Assembly: GCF_021646685.1 (NCBI RefSeq)
Contig: NZ_JAKJHW010000001.1
Span: 806,001 to 870,000 of the forward strand
From: Pseudalkalibacillus salsuginis
GTDB taxonomy: Bacteria > Bacillota > Bacilli > Bacillales > Fictibacillaceae
Reading direction: 5' to 3'
Length of the DNA stretch: 64,000 nucleotides
A program made the position numbers and the translations under genes. This document shows positions 41,632-51,494 of this stretch, in pieces (the first letter of the stretch is position 1; each line of letters opens with the position of its first letter). Below the pieces are notes generated by a model, which made no database searches, was not told the origin of the DNA, and was given only the letters and a program-made list of their open reading frames with translations.

Positions 41632-43074
41632 TCACTGCCCCTTTCCCTCTTTCTGATAAAATTCGCGTTCTTCATCCCAGATTTCTGTGTTCTTAAGCCC
41701 GATTGTTCTTGGATTGAATATTGGATTTACACCGGTACGTTTTTGAGTAACGTAATCCTGCAAGGCATTGAACGCAATTTTACCAAGCATAGCAATTGCA
41801 ATCAAGTTGACCAGTGCCATTGTTGCCATGAAGAGATCGGCTAAACTCCACACAATCGCAACTTGTGCAACAGAACCGAACATGACCATCCCTACTACCG
41901 CCAGACGGTAAATGAAGACCCAGCTTTTTTTTTCGGGATTGATGAATTCGATATTTGTTTCGCCGTAATAATAATTTCCGACGACTGAACTGAAGGCGAA
42001 CAGGAAAATAAAGACTGCAACCATAAAGCCTGCCCAATCACCCACATGGAAGGCAAGAGCTTGCTGGGTCAACTGGATTCCATCCTCCGAACCAGTATAC
42101 TGACCTGAGAGGATTATCATCATCGCTGTTGCGGTACAGATCAGCAACGTATCAGTGAATACACTCAACGTTTGGATCAGACCTTGCTTTACAGGGTGTG
42201 AAACGTTGGCAGTTGCTGCTGCGTTCGGTGCACTACCCATACCAGCTTCGTTCGAGAATAATCCACGTTTGATTCCATTCATCAAAGCAGCCCCAAGTCC
42301 ACCTCCGATTGCTTCTTCCAACCCGAAGGCACTTTTGACAATCAACGTAATGACTGAGGGTATTTCAGTTATGTTAACAACTAATACATAAAGAGCTAAT
42401 AATAAGTATAAAACTGCCATCGCAGGTACGATTGCTTCTGCCACACGAGCAATCCGCTTAATTCCGCCAAAGATGATGATGGCAACGATGGTGCTTAATA
42501 GTATTCCGAATACAACCCTGTTGAGGCCGAAGGAATTCTCCAATGCTAGTGAGATTGTGTTTGCTTGTACGGAATTGAATACGAGACCGAATGTAAATGT
42601 AATAAGAACAGCAAACAGAATCCCCATCCACCGTTTATTAAGCCCTTTTTCCATATAATAGGCGGGTCCACCCCGGAAACCGAAGTCATCTTTCACTTTA
42701 TAGATTTGTGCGAGCGTACTTTCAACAAATGCAGTCGCTGCTCCGATCAATGCAATGATCCACATCCAGAAGACTGCTCCAGGACCACCTAATGAAATCG
42801 CTAAGGCTACACCTGCCAGGTTCCCTGTACCAACACGTGACGCTGTACTGATACTGAAAGCCTGGAAGGAGGACACACCCCTTTTCTTCTTATCCTTTGA
42901 AACAGTCGCTCCTTCACCTAAGAGCTTCACCATGTCTTTAAGCATGGTGAATTGTACAAATTTAGTCCGGATGGAGAAATAAACACCTAGAATAAGTAAG
43001 AGTGCAATTAGGACGTACGTCCATAAAATATCATTCCCCCATCCGACGATGGTTTCTAACCAAGACAAAAGCAT
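41632..43074 (-). CDS. alanine/sodium symporter (AGCS family)
   Basis: 480 residues; start near 43074 (ATG) with AGAGG very close, and a TTG two codons later is better spaced, so the first residues are uncertain. AGCS signatures are VGTGNLAGVALAISLGGPGA, FRGGPAYYMEKGLNKRWMG, GGLGAALMNGIKRGLFSNEA and GMGSAPNAAATANVSHPVKQ. About ten membrane helices. It imports alanine or glycine with sodium. It stands alone; alaT elsewhere in the window would use the alanine. Confidence 0.9.
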   Translation of the reverse strand: MLLSWLETIVGWGNDILWTYVLIALLLILGVYFSIRTKFVQFTMLKDMVKLLGEGATVSKDKKKRGVSSFQAFSISTASRVGTGNLAGVALAISLGGPGAVFWMWIIALIGAATAFVESTLAQIYKVKDDFGFRGGPAYYMEKGLNKRWMGILFAVLITFTFGLVFNSVQANTISLALENSFGLNRVVFGILLSTIVAIIIFGGIKRIARVAEAIVPAMAVLYLLLALYVLVVNITEIPSVITLIVKSAFGLEEAIGGGLGAALMNGIKRGLFSNEAGMGSAPNAAATANVSHPVKQGLIQTLSVFTDTLLICTATAMMIILSGQYTGSEDGIQLTQQALAFHVGDWAGFMVAVFIFLFAFSSVVGNYYYGETNIEFINPEKKSWVFIYRLAVVGMVMFGSVAQVAIVWSLADLFMATMALVNLIAIAMLGKIAFNALQDYVTQKRTGVNPIFNPRTIGLKNTEIWDEEREFYQKEGKGQ

Positions 43075-43280
43075 CACCTCTTCTGTTTTTATTAAGCATA
43101 CAGTTCCTTATTGTATTACACTCGGTACTTCCTGTCATTGGATGAGGCTGGTAATCCAATAGGACATGCTATAATTTGGGAATACCCTTTTTACGAATAG
43201 AAATAACTTGTTATAAACAAAATGCCAGCTCGCTCGTTCTCGGAATATCACGATTTTCGCTAAAAAACTATTTTTAAGCG

Positions 43281-44045
43281 TTATTTGTTTAAAAACGCTT
43301 GAATGCGTCTCTGGTGTTCCAGCGTTTTTCTCATTTTGCCTTGAGCCACATTTTCCATATCCAACGTTTTGATCAGTTCAGTCACATTCAATGAATTGAA
43401 AATCATTTTTGTTTCAATTAAAGCTTCGATCGGCTGCTTAAGGAATTGTTTCGCAATCTCTTCAGCATGGGTGAACGGTTGGTCGGCAACGACTTTGTCG
43501 ATCAGACCGAGCTGAAAAGCTTCTTCTGCATTGAACGTCCTGCCATTCAAAATCGCCTGCTTCGCTACCTGATCCCCAAGCTTGTTTTTTAAAAGATAAT
43601 GGCAACCGCCATCCGCGACAAGCCCAATCTTTATGAAATTCAACCCGAAACTTGCATCCTCAGAAGCAACAATGTAATCAGAAGCAAGAGACAGGCTGAA
43701 ACCAAGGCCTGCTGCGGGTCCATGGACGGCAGAAATCACGACCTTGGGCAAGGTATAAACTTTTACAATCATCTCCTTTACTTGCTCCATGATTTCAGTG
43801 AAACGTGTTTCCGAAATGTCCTCGTTCATTGAAGTGATGTCTCCACCAGAAGAAAACCCAGCTCCTGCGCCAAATACCAGGATAATTTTCGATTCATGAT
43901 CAGTAACTGAGACCAGCTTTTCGTTCAATTGTTCGATCAATTCAACATTCATTGCATTCAATACGTGTGGTCGGTTCAATTCGATATGAATGATCTGATC
44001 TTTAAACTCTATTCGTATTGGTTCACTAGAACTTGTTGCTTTCAT
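43281..44045 (-). CDS. enoyl-CoA hydratase/isomerase
   Basis: 254 residues, ATG at 44045 behind GAGAGGAGTTCATAA. Crotonase motifs: HIELNRPHVLNAMNVELIEQ, AGFSSGGDITSMNEDI (first oxyanion-hole segment), VHGPAAGLGFSLSLASDYIV (second), and ASFGLNFIKIGLVADGGCHY. In this family the catalytic glutamates usually lie in the last segment; here the second position reads GLVADGG, so pure hydratase activity is not certain. Last gene of the six-gene beta-oxidation operon; 59 bases separate it from the thiolase gene. Confidence 0.85.
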   Translation of the reverse strand: MKATSSSEPIRIEFKDQIIHIELNRPHVLNAMNVELIEQLNEKLVSVTDHESKIILVFGAGAGFSSGGDITSMNEDISETRFTEIMEQVKEMIVKVYTLPKVVISAVHGPAAGLGFSLSLASDYIVASEDASFGLNFIKIGLVADGGCHYLLKNKLGDQVAKQAILNGRTFNAEEAFQLGLIDKVVADQPFTHAEEIAKQFLKQPIEALIETKMIFNSLNVTELIKTLDMENVAQGKMRKTLEHQRRIQAFLNK

Positions 44046-44104
44046 TTATGAACTCCTCTCCATACTAAAAACGTGACCTGTAATCTTCCGTTTCATCCAT
44101 AAAG

Positions 44105-45256
44105 TCATAGCCTCTCAATAATAGCGGCGGTCGCCATTCCATGGCCGATACATACCGTCAGCAGTCCGTATTTGCCGTCTATCCGTTCGAGTTCGTGGAC
44201 CAAAGTTGTGATCAACTTAGCTCCGGTTGCACCTAAAGGGTGGCCGAGCGCTATTGCCCCACCATTTACATTTACCCGATCAAGCGTACCACCGATTTCT
44301 TTTTCCCATGCTAAGACAACCGGGGCAAAAGCTTCGTTAATTTCCACCCGGTCGATGTCCTCTATCGATAGACCTGCCTTGTTCAGCACTTTCCATGTCG
44401 CTGGTATGATGCCATCGAGCATCATTGTCGGGTCTGAACCGACGACTACCCGTTCAACAATCCGAGCACGTGGTTTAATACCCAGCGATTCCGCTTTCTT
44501 TTTTTCCATCAACAAAACAGCAGCTGCGCCATCACTCATCTGGCTCGCATTGCCTGCGGTAACGACACCGTCCGGCTTGAAGACAGGTTTCAAACTTGCA
44601 AGGGCTTCCAGAGATGTATCCTTTCGAGGTCCTTCATCTTGCAACACTGAAATCAGATTCCCGTCTATGTCTTCACCAGAAACAGGCAGAATTTCCCGAT
44701 CGAACCTCCCTTTCTGTTGGGCATTCAAAGCCCTCTGGTGGCTTTCAAAGGCATACTGGTCGAGCTCCTTTCTTGTCATATCATATTTATCAGCAATCAA
44801 TTCTGCGGAAACACCTTGGTGGATGAAATTATATTTTTCCTTTAAAGAATCCGGGATCGTCCGTTCATTCCCATCACTCAAAATCGGAACCATCGTCATA
44901 TTTTCCACACCTGCGGCAATGGTGATGTCCATATCACCAGCCAATATTTCTTGTGCAGCAAAATGCAACGCTTGCTGGCCTGACCCGCACATCCTGTTGA
45001 TCTGTACAGATGGGACTTCAACTGGAAATCCTGAGTCGAGCGCTGCAAGCCGTCCGATATTGAACCCTTGCTCTGAATGTGGAGTAACACATCCCATGAC
45101 AATATCTTCAATCAGATGTTTTTCAATATTTGCCCTTTTCGTCACTTCATCCAAAACCGCTCCAGCCAAATGGACCGGGTGAGTATTACGGAAAACACCT
45201 TTTCGCTTACCGACTGCCGTCCGAACGGCTTCCACAATTACAACTTCCCTATTCAT
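44105..45256 (-). CDS. acetyl-CoA acyltransferase (thiolase)
   Basis: 383 residues, ATG at 45256 behind CGGAGGGGACCGTAC. Catalytic cysteine in QINRMCGSGQQALHFAAQEI (about residue 90), then the NVNGGAIALGHPLGATGAKL signature and CIGHGMATAAI with the second catalytic cysteine. It cleaves 3-ketoacyl-CoA with coenzyme A, the last step of beta-oxidation. The long open frame on the opposite strand inside this gene is a shadow. Part of the fatty-acid operon between the hydroxyacyl-CoA dehydrogenase and enoyl-CoA hydratase genes. Confidence 0.92.
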   Translation of the reverse strand: MNREVVIVEAVRTAVGKRKGVFRNTHPVHLAGAVLDEVTKRANIEKHLIEDIVMGCVTPHSEQGFNIGRLAALDSGFPVEVPSVQINRMCGSGQQALHFAAQEILAGDMDITIAAGVENMTMVPILSDGNERTIPDSLKEKYNFIHQGVSAELIADKYDMTRKELDQYAFESHQRALNAQQKGRFDREILPVSGEDIDGNLISVLQDEGPRKDTSLEALASLKPVFKPDGVVTAGNASQMSDGAAAVLLMEKKKAESLGIKPRARIVERVVVGSDPTMMLDGIIPATWKVLNKAGLSIEDIDRVEINEAFAPVVLAWEKEIGGTLDRVNVNGGAIALGHPLGATGAKLITTLVHELERIDGKYGLLTVCIGHGMATAAIIERL

Positions 45257-45284
45257 GTACGGTCCCCTCCGTTTACTGTTCTAA

Positions 45285-46133
45285 TCAATCGTAAGTGTAA
45301 AAACCACGTCCTGTTTTGACGCCATAATGCCCTGCTTCAACCAACTTTCTCAGGATCTGCGGTGGACGGAACCGGTCTCCATACGCCTCCAGCATACCTT
45401 CACAAACGAACAACATTGTATCTAATCCTACATAATCCGCGAGTTGCAAGGGTCCCATCGGATAATTCAGCCCTAACCGGATCGCTTTATCAACATCACC
45501 AATAGAAGCGACACCCTCTTCATAAATGCGCATACATTCAAGCATATGAGCAGCTAATGCCCGTGTTGTAACGAATCCTTGCGTATCTTTCACAACAACC
45601 GTCTCTTTACCGATTTCTTCAGACACCAGTTCGATTACTTTGACCGTTTCATCACTCGTATCGATTCCTGTTACGATTTCAATCAGTTTCATGATCGGAG
45701 CAGGGTTAAACCAATGCATACCGATCACTCTTCCAGGACGTTCAGTGGCGGAGGCGATGGCTGTGACGCTAAGTTCAGAAGTATTGGTGGCGAGAATGGC
45801 ATCTTTCGGGGCAAACTCATCCAGTTGTTTGAAGACGGCTTTTTTCAAGTCTAGATTCTCGGGCACAGCTTCGATGATCAGATCACTCTCAGAGCATGCT
45901 GAGTATAGCTCAAGTGTAGTAGAAATATTAGCGATGGCATTCGCTGCGTCCTGTGTTGAAAGATGACCCGACTTCTGTAATCGTCCCAAACTTTTCTGGA
46001 TTTTTTCCATCCCTTTCTTCAGTGCATCCTCTGTGATATCCTGCATAATGACTTTTTTGCCTTTCATGGCCAGGACTTGGGCGATCCCATTTCCCATCAG
46101 CCCCGCACCGATGACCCCCACTTTTTTGATCAT
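45285..46133 (-). CDS. 3-hydroxyacyl-CoA dehydrogenase (3-hydroxybutyryl-CoA type)
   Basis: 282 residues, ATG at 46133. NAD-binding IGAGLMGNGIAQVLAMKGKK at the N-terminus, then TNTSELSVTAIASATERPGR, GMHWFNPAPIMKLIEIVTGI with the catalytic histidine, and the C-terminal dimerisation domain RLGLNYPMGPLQLADYVGLD ending GRGFYTYD. It oxidises 3-hydroxyacyl-CoA to 3-ketoacyl-CoA with NAD+. The single-domain form of about 282 residues is typical of Hbd/MmgB enzymes. Fourth gene of the operon; ribosome binding site GAGG is rather far from the start. Confidence 0.9.
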   Translation of the reverse strand: MIKKVGVIGAGLMGNGIAQVLAMKGKKVIMQDITEDALKKGMEKIQKSLGRLQKSGHLSTQDAANAIANISTTLELYSACSESDLIIEAVPENLDLKKAVFKQLDEFAPKDAILATNTSELSVTAIASATERPGRVIGMHWFNPAPIMKLIEIVTGIDTSDETVKVIELVSEEIGKETVVVKDTQGFVTTRALAAHMLECMRIYEEGVASIGDVDKAIRLGLNYPMGPLQLADYVGLDTMLFVCEGMLEAYGDRFRPPQILRKLVEAGHYGVKTGRGFYTYD

Positions 46134-46150
46134 ATTTTTACATATCCTCT

Positions 46151-47773
46151 CTATTTAGAAGTCGTTTCTAAATAATCCTTCAGCTGATCTCGTAATGTGC
46201 GTTTTAAGAACTTACCGACTGACGTCTTCGGAATTTCATCAAGGAAAACGATATCATCAGGAAGCCACCATTTAGCAAATTGAGGTCGTAAAAATTCCAT
46301 CAGTTCATCTTTCGTCACTTTATCTTTCATCTCATCCTTCAATACGACGCATGCCAGTGGTCTTTCCTGCCATTCTCTATGGGGTACAGCAATGACGGTC
46401 GCCTCAAATACCGTCTCATGGGCCATCAATGCATTTTCGAGATCCACCGAGGAAATCCATTCCCCGCCACTCTTGATCAGGTCTTTCGTACGATCGATGA
46501 TCTTGACGTTCCCTTCTTGATCGACCGTGGCCACATCCCCTGTATAGAGCCAACCATCTCGGAATGCTTCCTTTGTACGCTCATCCTTGTAATATTCATC
46601 GGCCACCCAATTGCCGCGAAGCAACAGTTCACCCATTTCCTTACTGTTCCATTCGACCTCACCGTCTTTACCGATTACCTTCATTTCGACACCTGGGACG
46701 ACGTAACCCTGTTTACTACGAATATCGAGACGAACATCTTCAGGGCAGGATTCCTGGTAGCTTTTCAGGCGTGACAACGTTACCAGCGGGGTAGATTCCG
46801 TCATACCATAGGCGTGAATGAACGGAACTTTGTATTTCTCCTCAAATGTATGGATCATCGACTTAGGTGCGGCAGATCCCCCACATAAAATCCCTCTTAA
46901 GCTGCTCGTATCATAACTTCCATTTTCCAGTTCTTTTAAGAGCGCAATCCATATGGTTGGAACACCAGCTGCCAGTGTTACACGGTGATCATCAATCAAT
47001 TCTGCTAAAATGGCTGGAGTCGGCATCGGCCCCGGAAGCACTTGTTCCGCTCCAAACCATACCGAAGCGAAAGGCAGCCCCCACGCATTCACATGAAACA
47101 TCGGTACGACCGGCATCATCACATCAGATTCAGAGATTGCTGTACTGTCAGCAAGACCGAGTGCCATACTATGAAGGACGATGCCACGATGAGAATAGAC
47201 AACACCCTTTGGATTGCCGGTTGTTGCCGAAGTAAAACACATACCTGCTGGATCATTCTCATCGATATCCTTCACAAATTCGAAGTTTTCGTCACCATTT
47301 ACGAGGAATTCTTCATAATGATAGACATTACGCAGTTTTGTTTCAGGAAGTACATCCTCATCTGTCATGATGATGAAGGCTTGTACCGTCTTCAGCTTGG
47401 GCTGGACTTTTTCAATGAGTGGTACTAATTCGGCATCAATAAGGAGGACCTTGTCTTCAGCATGGTTGATGATATAGGAGATATGCTCTGAAGAAAGTCG
47501 GATGTTGATCGTATGCAGCACTCCTCCCATACCTGGGATTCCAAAATAGGCTTCAAGATGTCGGTGGTGATTCCATGCGAAAGTACCTACCCGATCACCT
47601 TTCCTCAAACCTAACTGTTTTAAAGCGCTGGACAATCTTCTAGTACGTACTGCCACTTCAGCATACGTAAGATTAGAAGTTACTTTGGCAGTCCTTGATG
47701 TTATTTCCTTTTGAGAGAAATACTTTTCGGCATGCTCTAGCATCCCTGGTACAGTCAATGGAATGTTCATCAT
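46151..47773 (-). CDS. long-chain fatty acid-CoA ligase
   Basis: 540 residues, ATG at 47773 behind AAGGGAGGAATTAAT. Adenylate-forming motifs: MCFTSATTGNPKGVVYSHRG (P loop), HAYGMTESTPLV (A5), DGWLYTGDVATVDQEGNVKI (A7), DRTKDLIKSGGEWISSVDLE (A8) and KTSVGKFLKR with the C-terminal catalytic lysine. It activates medium- or long-chain fatty acids to CoA thioesters, entering beta-oxidation. One of two CoA ligases in the same operon, which suggests different chain-length or substrate ranges. Confidence 0.9.
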   Translation of the reverse strand: MMNIPLTVPGMLEHAEKYFSQKEITSRTAKVTSNLTYAEVAVRTRRLSSALKQLGLRKGDRVGTFAWNHHRHLEAYFGIPGMGGVLHTINIRLSSEHISYIINHAEDKVLLIDAELVPLIEKVQPKLKTVQAFIIMTDEDVLPETKLRNVYHYEEFLVNGDENFEFVKDIDENDPAGMCFTSATTGNPKGVVYSHRGIVLHSMALGLADSTAISESDVMMPVVPMFHVNAWGLPFASVWFGAEQVLPGPMPTPAILAELIDDHRVTLAAGVPTIWIALLKELENGSYDTSSLRGILCGGSAAPKSMIHTFEEKYKVPFIHAYGMTESTPLVTLSRLKSYQESCPEDVRLDIRSKQGYVVPGVEMKVIGKDGEVEWNSKEMGELLLRGNWVADEYYKDERTKEAFRDGWLYTGDVATVDQEGNVKIIDRTKDLIKSGGEWISSVDLENALMAHETVFEATVIAVPHREWQERPLACVVLKDEMKDKVTKDELMEFLRPQFAKWWLPDDIVFLDEIPKTSVGKFLKRTLRDQLKDYLETTSK

Positions 47774-47819
47774 ATTAATTCCTCCCTTAAAATGTCTTTC
47801 CTATTAGACAAAGCGGGTT

Positions 47820-48965
47820 TCATATCCCCATTTCCTTCGCAATGATTGTTTTCATGATTTCATTTGTTCCTGCATAAATGGATGAAACCGGGATGTCCCT
47901 GTATCTTCTCGCAATCTCGTATTCTTCCATATATCCATAACCGCCATGAAGCTGCATACATTGGGCAGCGACATTCCGGGCCATCTCCGTCGTCCAATAT
48001 TTGGCCATTGATACTTTCTTGACTACATTCTTTTTTTGGATATGCTGCTCGATAAGGTCGTCTAAGAATGTTCTGCCGATCTCCACCTCAGTAGCCATTT
48101 CTGCTAAACGAAACTGGACAGTTTGAAAATCACTGACCTTTCTACCAAAAGCATTTCTGTTCTTTACATATTCGATCGTCTGTTTTAGCATCACTTCCGC
48201 TGCTGTCACAGCTTCAATCGCTACAACCAGACGCTCCTGCTGAAGGTGTTGCATGAGGTAATAGAAGCCTTTCCCAGGTTCACCAAGCAAGTTGACTGCC
48301 GGAACCTTTGCATCTTCAAAAATCAACTCAGCCGTATCCTGACTGTGAAGCCCTACTTTGTCGAGCTTTTTCCCACGCTTGAACCCAACCGTATCCCGTT
48401 CAACAACAATCAGGCTGATCCCCTTGTGTGGCGGCTTAACTGTCGTATCAGTTTTACATACAACCATAATGAGATCAGCATGGATACCATTGGTGATGAA
48501 GGTTTTCTCTCCTTTTAAAATATAATGATCGCCGTCTTTCTGCGCTGTCATCCTGATTCCTGCGAGATCCGACCCTGCACCTGGTTCTGTCATGGCGATC
48601 GCCGTGATGATTTCACCGGTAATACACTTGGGCAGCCAGCAGTTCTTCTGTTCTTCAGTCCCGTATCCTTCAAGGTAAGGAATGACGATATCATTATGCA
48701 GCCCAATTCCGACCAGGCTTGACCCTACACGCTCCAATTCCTCTAAAATGACAACGGAGTAGGCAAAATCAGCATTCAAACCACCGTATGATTCGTCCAC
48801 CCCTGGACCGAGGAAACCGTTCTCCCCCATCTTCTCCCAAAAACTTCGTGGAATGAGGCGATCCTTTTCCCAATCGTCATAAAAAGGGTACGCCTCCTTC
48901 AGTAGAAATTTCCGGAAAGCTTCCCGGAATATTTGGTGTTCATCTTGTAAATATCGTGCTGTCAT
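47820..48965 (-). CDS. acyl-CoA dehydrogenase
   Basis: 381 residues, ATG at 48965 behind GAAAGGGGGATTTGA. Family signatures: ITAIAMTEPGAGSDLAGIRM (first), GEKTFITNGIHADLIMVV, and MQLHGGYGYMEEYEIARRYR (second, near the C-terminus), ending AGTNEIMKTIIAKEM. It introduces the trans-2 double bond into acyl-CoA with FAD, passing electrons to electron-transfer flavoprotein; ETF genes are not in this window. Second gene of the operon. Confidence 0.92.
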   Translation of the reverse strand: MTARYLQDEHQIFREAFRKFLLKEAYPFYDDWEKDRLIPRSFWEKMGENGFLGPGVDESYGGLNADFAYSVVILEELERVGSSLVGIGLHNDIVIPYLEGYGTEEQKNCWLPKCITGEIITAIAMTEPGAGSDLAGIRMTAQKDGDHYILKGEKTFITNGIHADLIMVVCKTDTTVKPPHKGISLIVVERDTVGFKRGKKLDKVGLHSQDTAELIFEDAKVPAVNLLGEPGKGFYYLMQHLQQERLVVAIEAVTAAEVMLKQTIEYVKNRNAFGRKVSDFQTVQFRLAEMATEVEIGRTFLDDLIEQHIQKKNVVKKVSMAKYWTTEMARNVAAQCMQLHGGYGYMEEYEIARRYRDIPVSSIYAGTNEIMKTIIAKEMGI

Positions 48966-48987
48966 TCAAATCCCCCTTTCAACTGTA

Positions 48988-50556
48988 TTAAGGCATCTGT
49001 GTTTCAGCATCCCGGTTATATTGCTTTCTAAGCAGGTACTTTTGAATCTTACCGCTCGCATTCCGCGGCAATTCCTTTACGAAAATGTAGTTTCTCGGGC
49101 GTTTGAAGTCAGCAAGAGCTGTACTTGATTTGCAAAATTGCTCGAGTTCACCGTCGGTCAGACGCTCATCTTTTTTCACTATGACAGCGGTTACACGCTC
49201 GCCCCACTTTTCATCCGGGGTACCGAGTACAGCTACATCCAGAACCCCTTCATGTTCATAAAGCACATCTTCCACTTCTCTCGGGTAGACATTCTCACCA
49301 CCTGTAATGATCATGTCATCTACCCGGTCAGCTACATAGAGATAACGATCCTCATCCATATAACCCAGGTCGCCAGAATGATACCATCCCTTATACATCG
49401 CCTTTTCCGTTGCTTCTTCGCGGTTGAAGTACCCGACCATCATGCTCGGTCCCCTGACGATGATTTCACCAACTTCACCAGGTGGCAGGATCTCTTCAGG
49501 CTCTGATGGTCCATGCTCATTTGGGCGTACTACACGGACCTCATGATTCAAACAAGCCCTCCCGGCAGAACCAGCCTTTGAAATTTGCTCGGCATTCGAT
49601 AGAAACGTGATGGCTGGCCCCATCTCCGTCATTCCATATGCTTGTATGAGATCGATCCCTAATTTCTCTTTACATGCTCTGACGAGGGCAGGTGCCATAG
49701 GAGCAGCACCATATAAACCGAGACGCAGACTGCTGATGTCATAGGAAGTAAGATCTTGCTGAAGGATCATGTTCCACATGGTAGGAGCACCAAAAAACAC
49801 TGAGATCTTTTCTTGATTGATGACTTGAAGGGCTTGTTGAGGCTTGAAATGATGGATGATGACATTGGTTGCCCCGACATGGACTCTTGGGAGGAAGCAA
49901 CAATGAAGTTCTGCACAGTGGAACATCGGGGCTGCCACCAGTCCGCGGTCATTTTCAGTCAATTGCTTTACAGCAGCACAGACAATACTCTGCTCGACCA
50001 TATCGCGATGCCGGTGCATGACGCCTTTTGGCCGCCCTGTGGTCCCACTCGTGTACATGATCGCATATAAGTCGTTTTCCCCAACTTCCACTTCCGGTGC
50101 TTTTGTCGAATATTCACGTACTCTATCATGATAATCAACCGCATAGGACGGACAATTATTGCTGATGCACCAAAAAGAGGTATCTGCTGCATGTTCATAA
50201 ATGGCAGCAACATGCGGTTCGAGCATTTCTTCGAACAGGAAGACTGCCGGTTTTGCATCTTCAATGATATAGACTACCTCTTGTGCTTTTAGACGAAAAT
50301 TGATCGGATTCAGTATTGCGCCAATTTTAGCGCATGCGAAAAATGCTGTTGCAAGCTCAGTTGTATTGAATAAGAAGGTTGAAACGCGATCACCCTTGCG
50401 TACACCTGACCCTATCAGAGCGTTTGCAAGTCGATTGACATTTTCATCCCATTCCTTATATGTCCACCTTTGATTGGTTGTAGTATCTACAAGTGCTTCT
50501 TTGTTCGGAAATTTTTGTACAGTCAATTCGAATAATTTCCCAATCGTTACATACAT
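48988..50556 (-). CDS. acyl-CoA synthetase (FadD3/medium-chain type)
   Basis: 522 residues, ATG at 50556 behind AAGAGGAGGAACGACTTT. Motifs: AIMYTSGTTGRPKGVMHRHR (P loop), IQAYGMTEMGPAI, GWYHSGDLGYMDEDRYLYVA, DRVDDMIITGGENVYPREVE and PRNASGKIQKYLLRK with the catalytic lysine. It activates a carboxylic acid to its CoA ester. First gene of the operon, so the promoter and any FadR control act here. The substrate range cannot be deduced. Confidence 0.9.
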   Translation of the reverse strand: MYVTIGKLFELTVQKFPNKEALVDTTTNQRWTYKEWDENVNRLANALIGSGVRKGDRVSTFLFNTTELATAFFACAKIGAILNPINFRLKAQEVVYIIEDAKPAVFLFEEMLEPHVAAIYEHAADTSFWCISNNCPSYAVDYHDRVREYSTKAPEVEVGENDLYAIMYTSGTTGRPKGVMHRHRDMVEQSIVCAAVKQLTENDRGLVAAPMFHCAELHCCFLPRVHVGATNVIIHHFKPQQALQVINQEKISVFFGAPTMWNMILQQDLTSYDISSLRLGLYGAAPMAPALVRACKEKLGIDLIQAYGMTEMGPAITFLSNAEQISKAGSAGRACLNHEVRVVRPNEHGPSEPEEILPPGEVGEIIVRGPSMMVGYFNREEATEKAMYKGWYHSGDLGYMDEDRYLYVADRVDDMIITGGENVYPREVEDVLYEHEGVLDVAVLGTPDEKWGERVTAVIVKKDERLTDGELEQFCKSSTALADFKRPRNYIFVKELPRNASGKIQKYLLRKQYNRDAETQMP

Positions 50557-50583
50557 AAAGTCGTTCCTCCTCTTAATTTACAT

Positions 50584-50600
50584 TGAATCAATTACATTCT
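50584..50600. promoter_or_regulatory. candidate FadR-type operator
   Basis: TGAATCAATTACATTCT resembles the Bacillus FadR site, whose half-sites are TGAATGA and TCATTCA; the halves match 6 of 7 and 5 of 7, with one base less between them. It lies 28-44 bases upstream of the first gene of the beta-oxidation operon. No fadR gene is in the window. The rest of the 50557-50878 gap shows only a short GCCGGC palindrome (near 50815). Confidence 0.35.
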
Positions 50601-50878
50601 GCCTGCGCACAGCTGTAAACCCGCAGACTTACCTCCTTTTCATACTATCTTCATTCCTTATATTCATTTCGTGATTTTTAAGCTATATCCTACTATTTTT
50701 TGAATTTTCACATAACAGAAAGGAAAAATTTATTTTAAAAAGGATTAATTGTCGAATGAACGGGGTACTAACTTTATAAACAAAACACTAGATAGTCTAT
50801 AGCTCTTTTAAAAAGGCCGGCTTTTTTACTACAAAAAAATAATCGATAAACCAAACATTTGGATGGGAGGAATCTGAA

Positions 50879-51220
50879 ATGAGTAGCCTAAAGCTACCTG
50901 TTTTCCACAATGGAGATTGGGTCAAGGGGAAAACGATCAATGATGAGATGATTCAAGGATTTATTCATTCGATTCATCCTGCAAACGGAACAGTAAAAAT
51001 CACAGTTACGCAATCTGACAATAATCAAATCCTTGGAAAAGATATCGAAACATTTATTCACCGTATCACTCCGTTGACAGTGACAATCGATGATCAGGAG
51101 GTATTCCTTCAAAACCTCATTGACATTGCCCTATTGACGAAAGATAGAGAATGGTTCATGGAGATCTGGGATCGACTTGATGAACTCCGCAAAAACAAAG
51201 AACAAACATTACCATGCTAA
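50879..51220 (+). CDS. IDEAL-domain protein
   Basis: 113 residues, ATG at 50879 behind GGGAGGAATCTGAA. The C-terminal segment LQNLIDIALLTKDREWFMEI matches the IDEAL domain of Bacillus proteins such as YpiB and ComK-inhibitor-like factors, where it mediates protein binding. The N-terminal part is beta-rich (HNGDWVKGKTINDEMIQGFI, NGTVKITVTQS) and I do not recognise it. It is a single gene with a terminator at 51227-51263. The function is unknown. Confidence 0.65.
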   Translation: MSSLKLPVFHNGDWVKGKTINDEMIQGFIHSIHPANGTVKITVTQSDNNQILGKDIETFIHRITPLTVTIDDQEVFLQNLIDIALLTKDREWFMEIWDRLDELRKNKEQTLPC

Positions 51221-51226
51221 AAGAAG

Positions 51227-51263
51227 ACAGACAGACCTTCTAAGGAAAGGCTGTCTGTTTTTT
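51227..51263 (+). terminator. terminator of the IDEAL-domain gene
   Basis: ACAGACAG and CTGTCTGT pair over eight bases with inner CCTT/AAGG pairing, followed by six T. Confidence 0.85.
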
Positions 51264-51298
51264 ATGTAGTTGACTAAACTTTGTTTCTAAATAGAATA

Positions 51299-51327
51299 GA
51301 GGCTGTCCTACTCGGCAGCCTCTTTCC
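51299..51327 (+). terminator. second hairpin, GGCTGTCC-like
   Basis: GAGGCTGTCC and GGCAGCCTC form a stem around TACTC, followed by TTTCC. It stands alone 36 bases after another terminator, and its arm shares GGCTGTCC with the short palindromes near 22.7-26.4 kb. Confidence 0.55.
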
Positions 51328-51494
51328 TCTCTTTCACTTAAACTTTACTACGATTCCCTCCCCACAACCCTTTTCCATCAATATCCCTCTTTTCACTTCA
51401 GCCGCTTACTCCTTCTATTTTTTAGAATAAACTAATGAAGGATAACTTAGGTATCAAAGAGAATGTATTACTCAGCCTTTTAAGGAGGACTTGA

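Noticed and set aside
44172-45182. A 336-codon open frame on the + strand opposite the thiolase gene
   Set aside because: It is the antisense shadow of a clearly conserved thiolase. The composition is low-complexity and serine-rich, and no ribosome binding site or family is visible.
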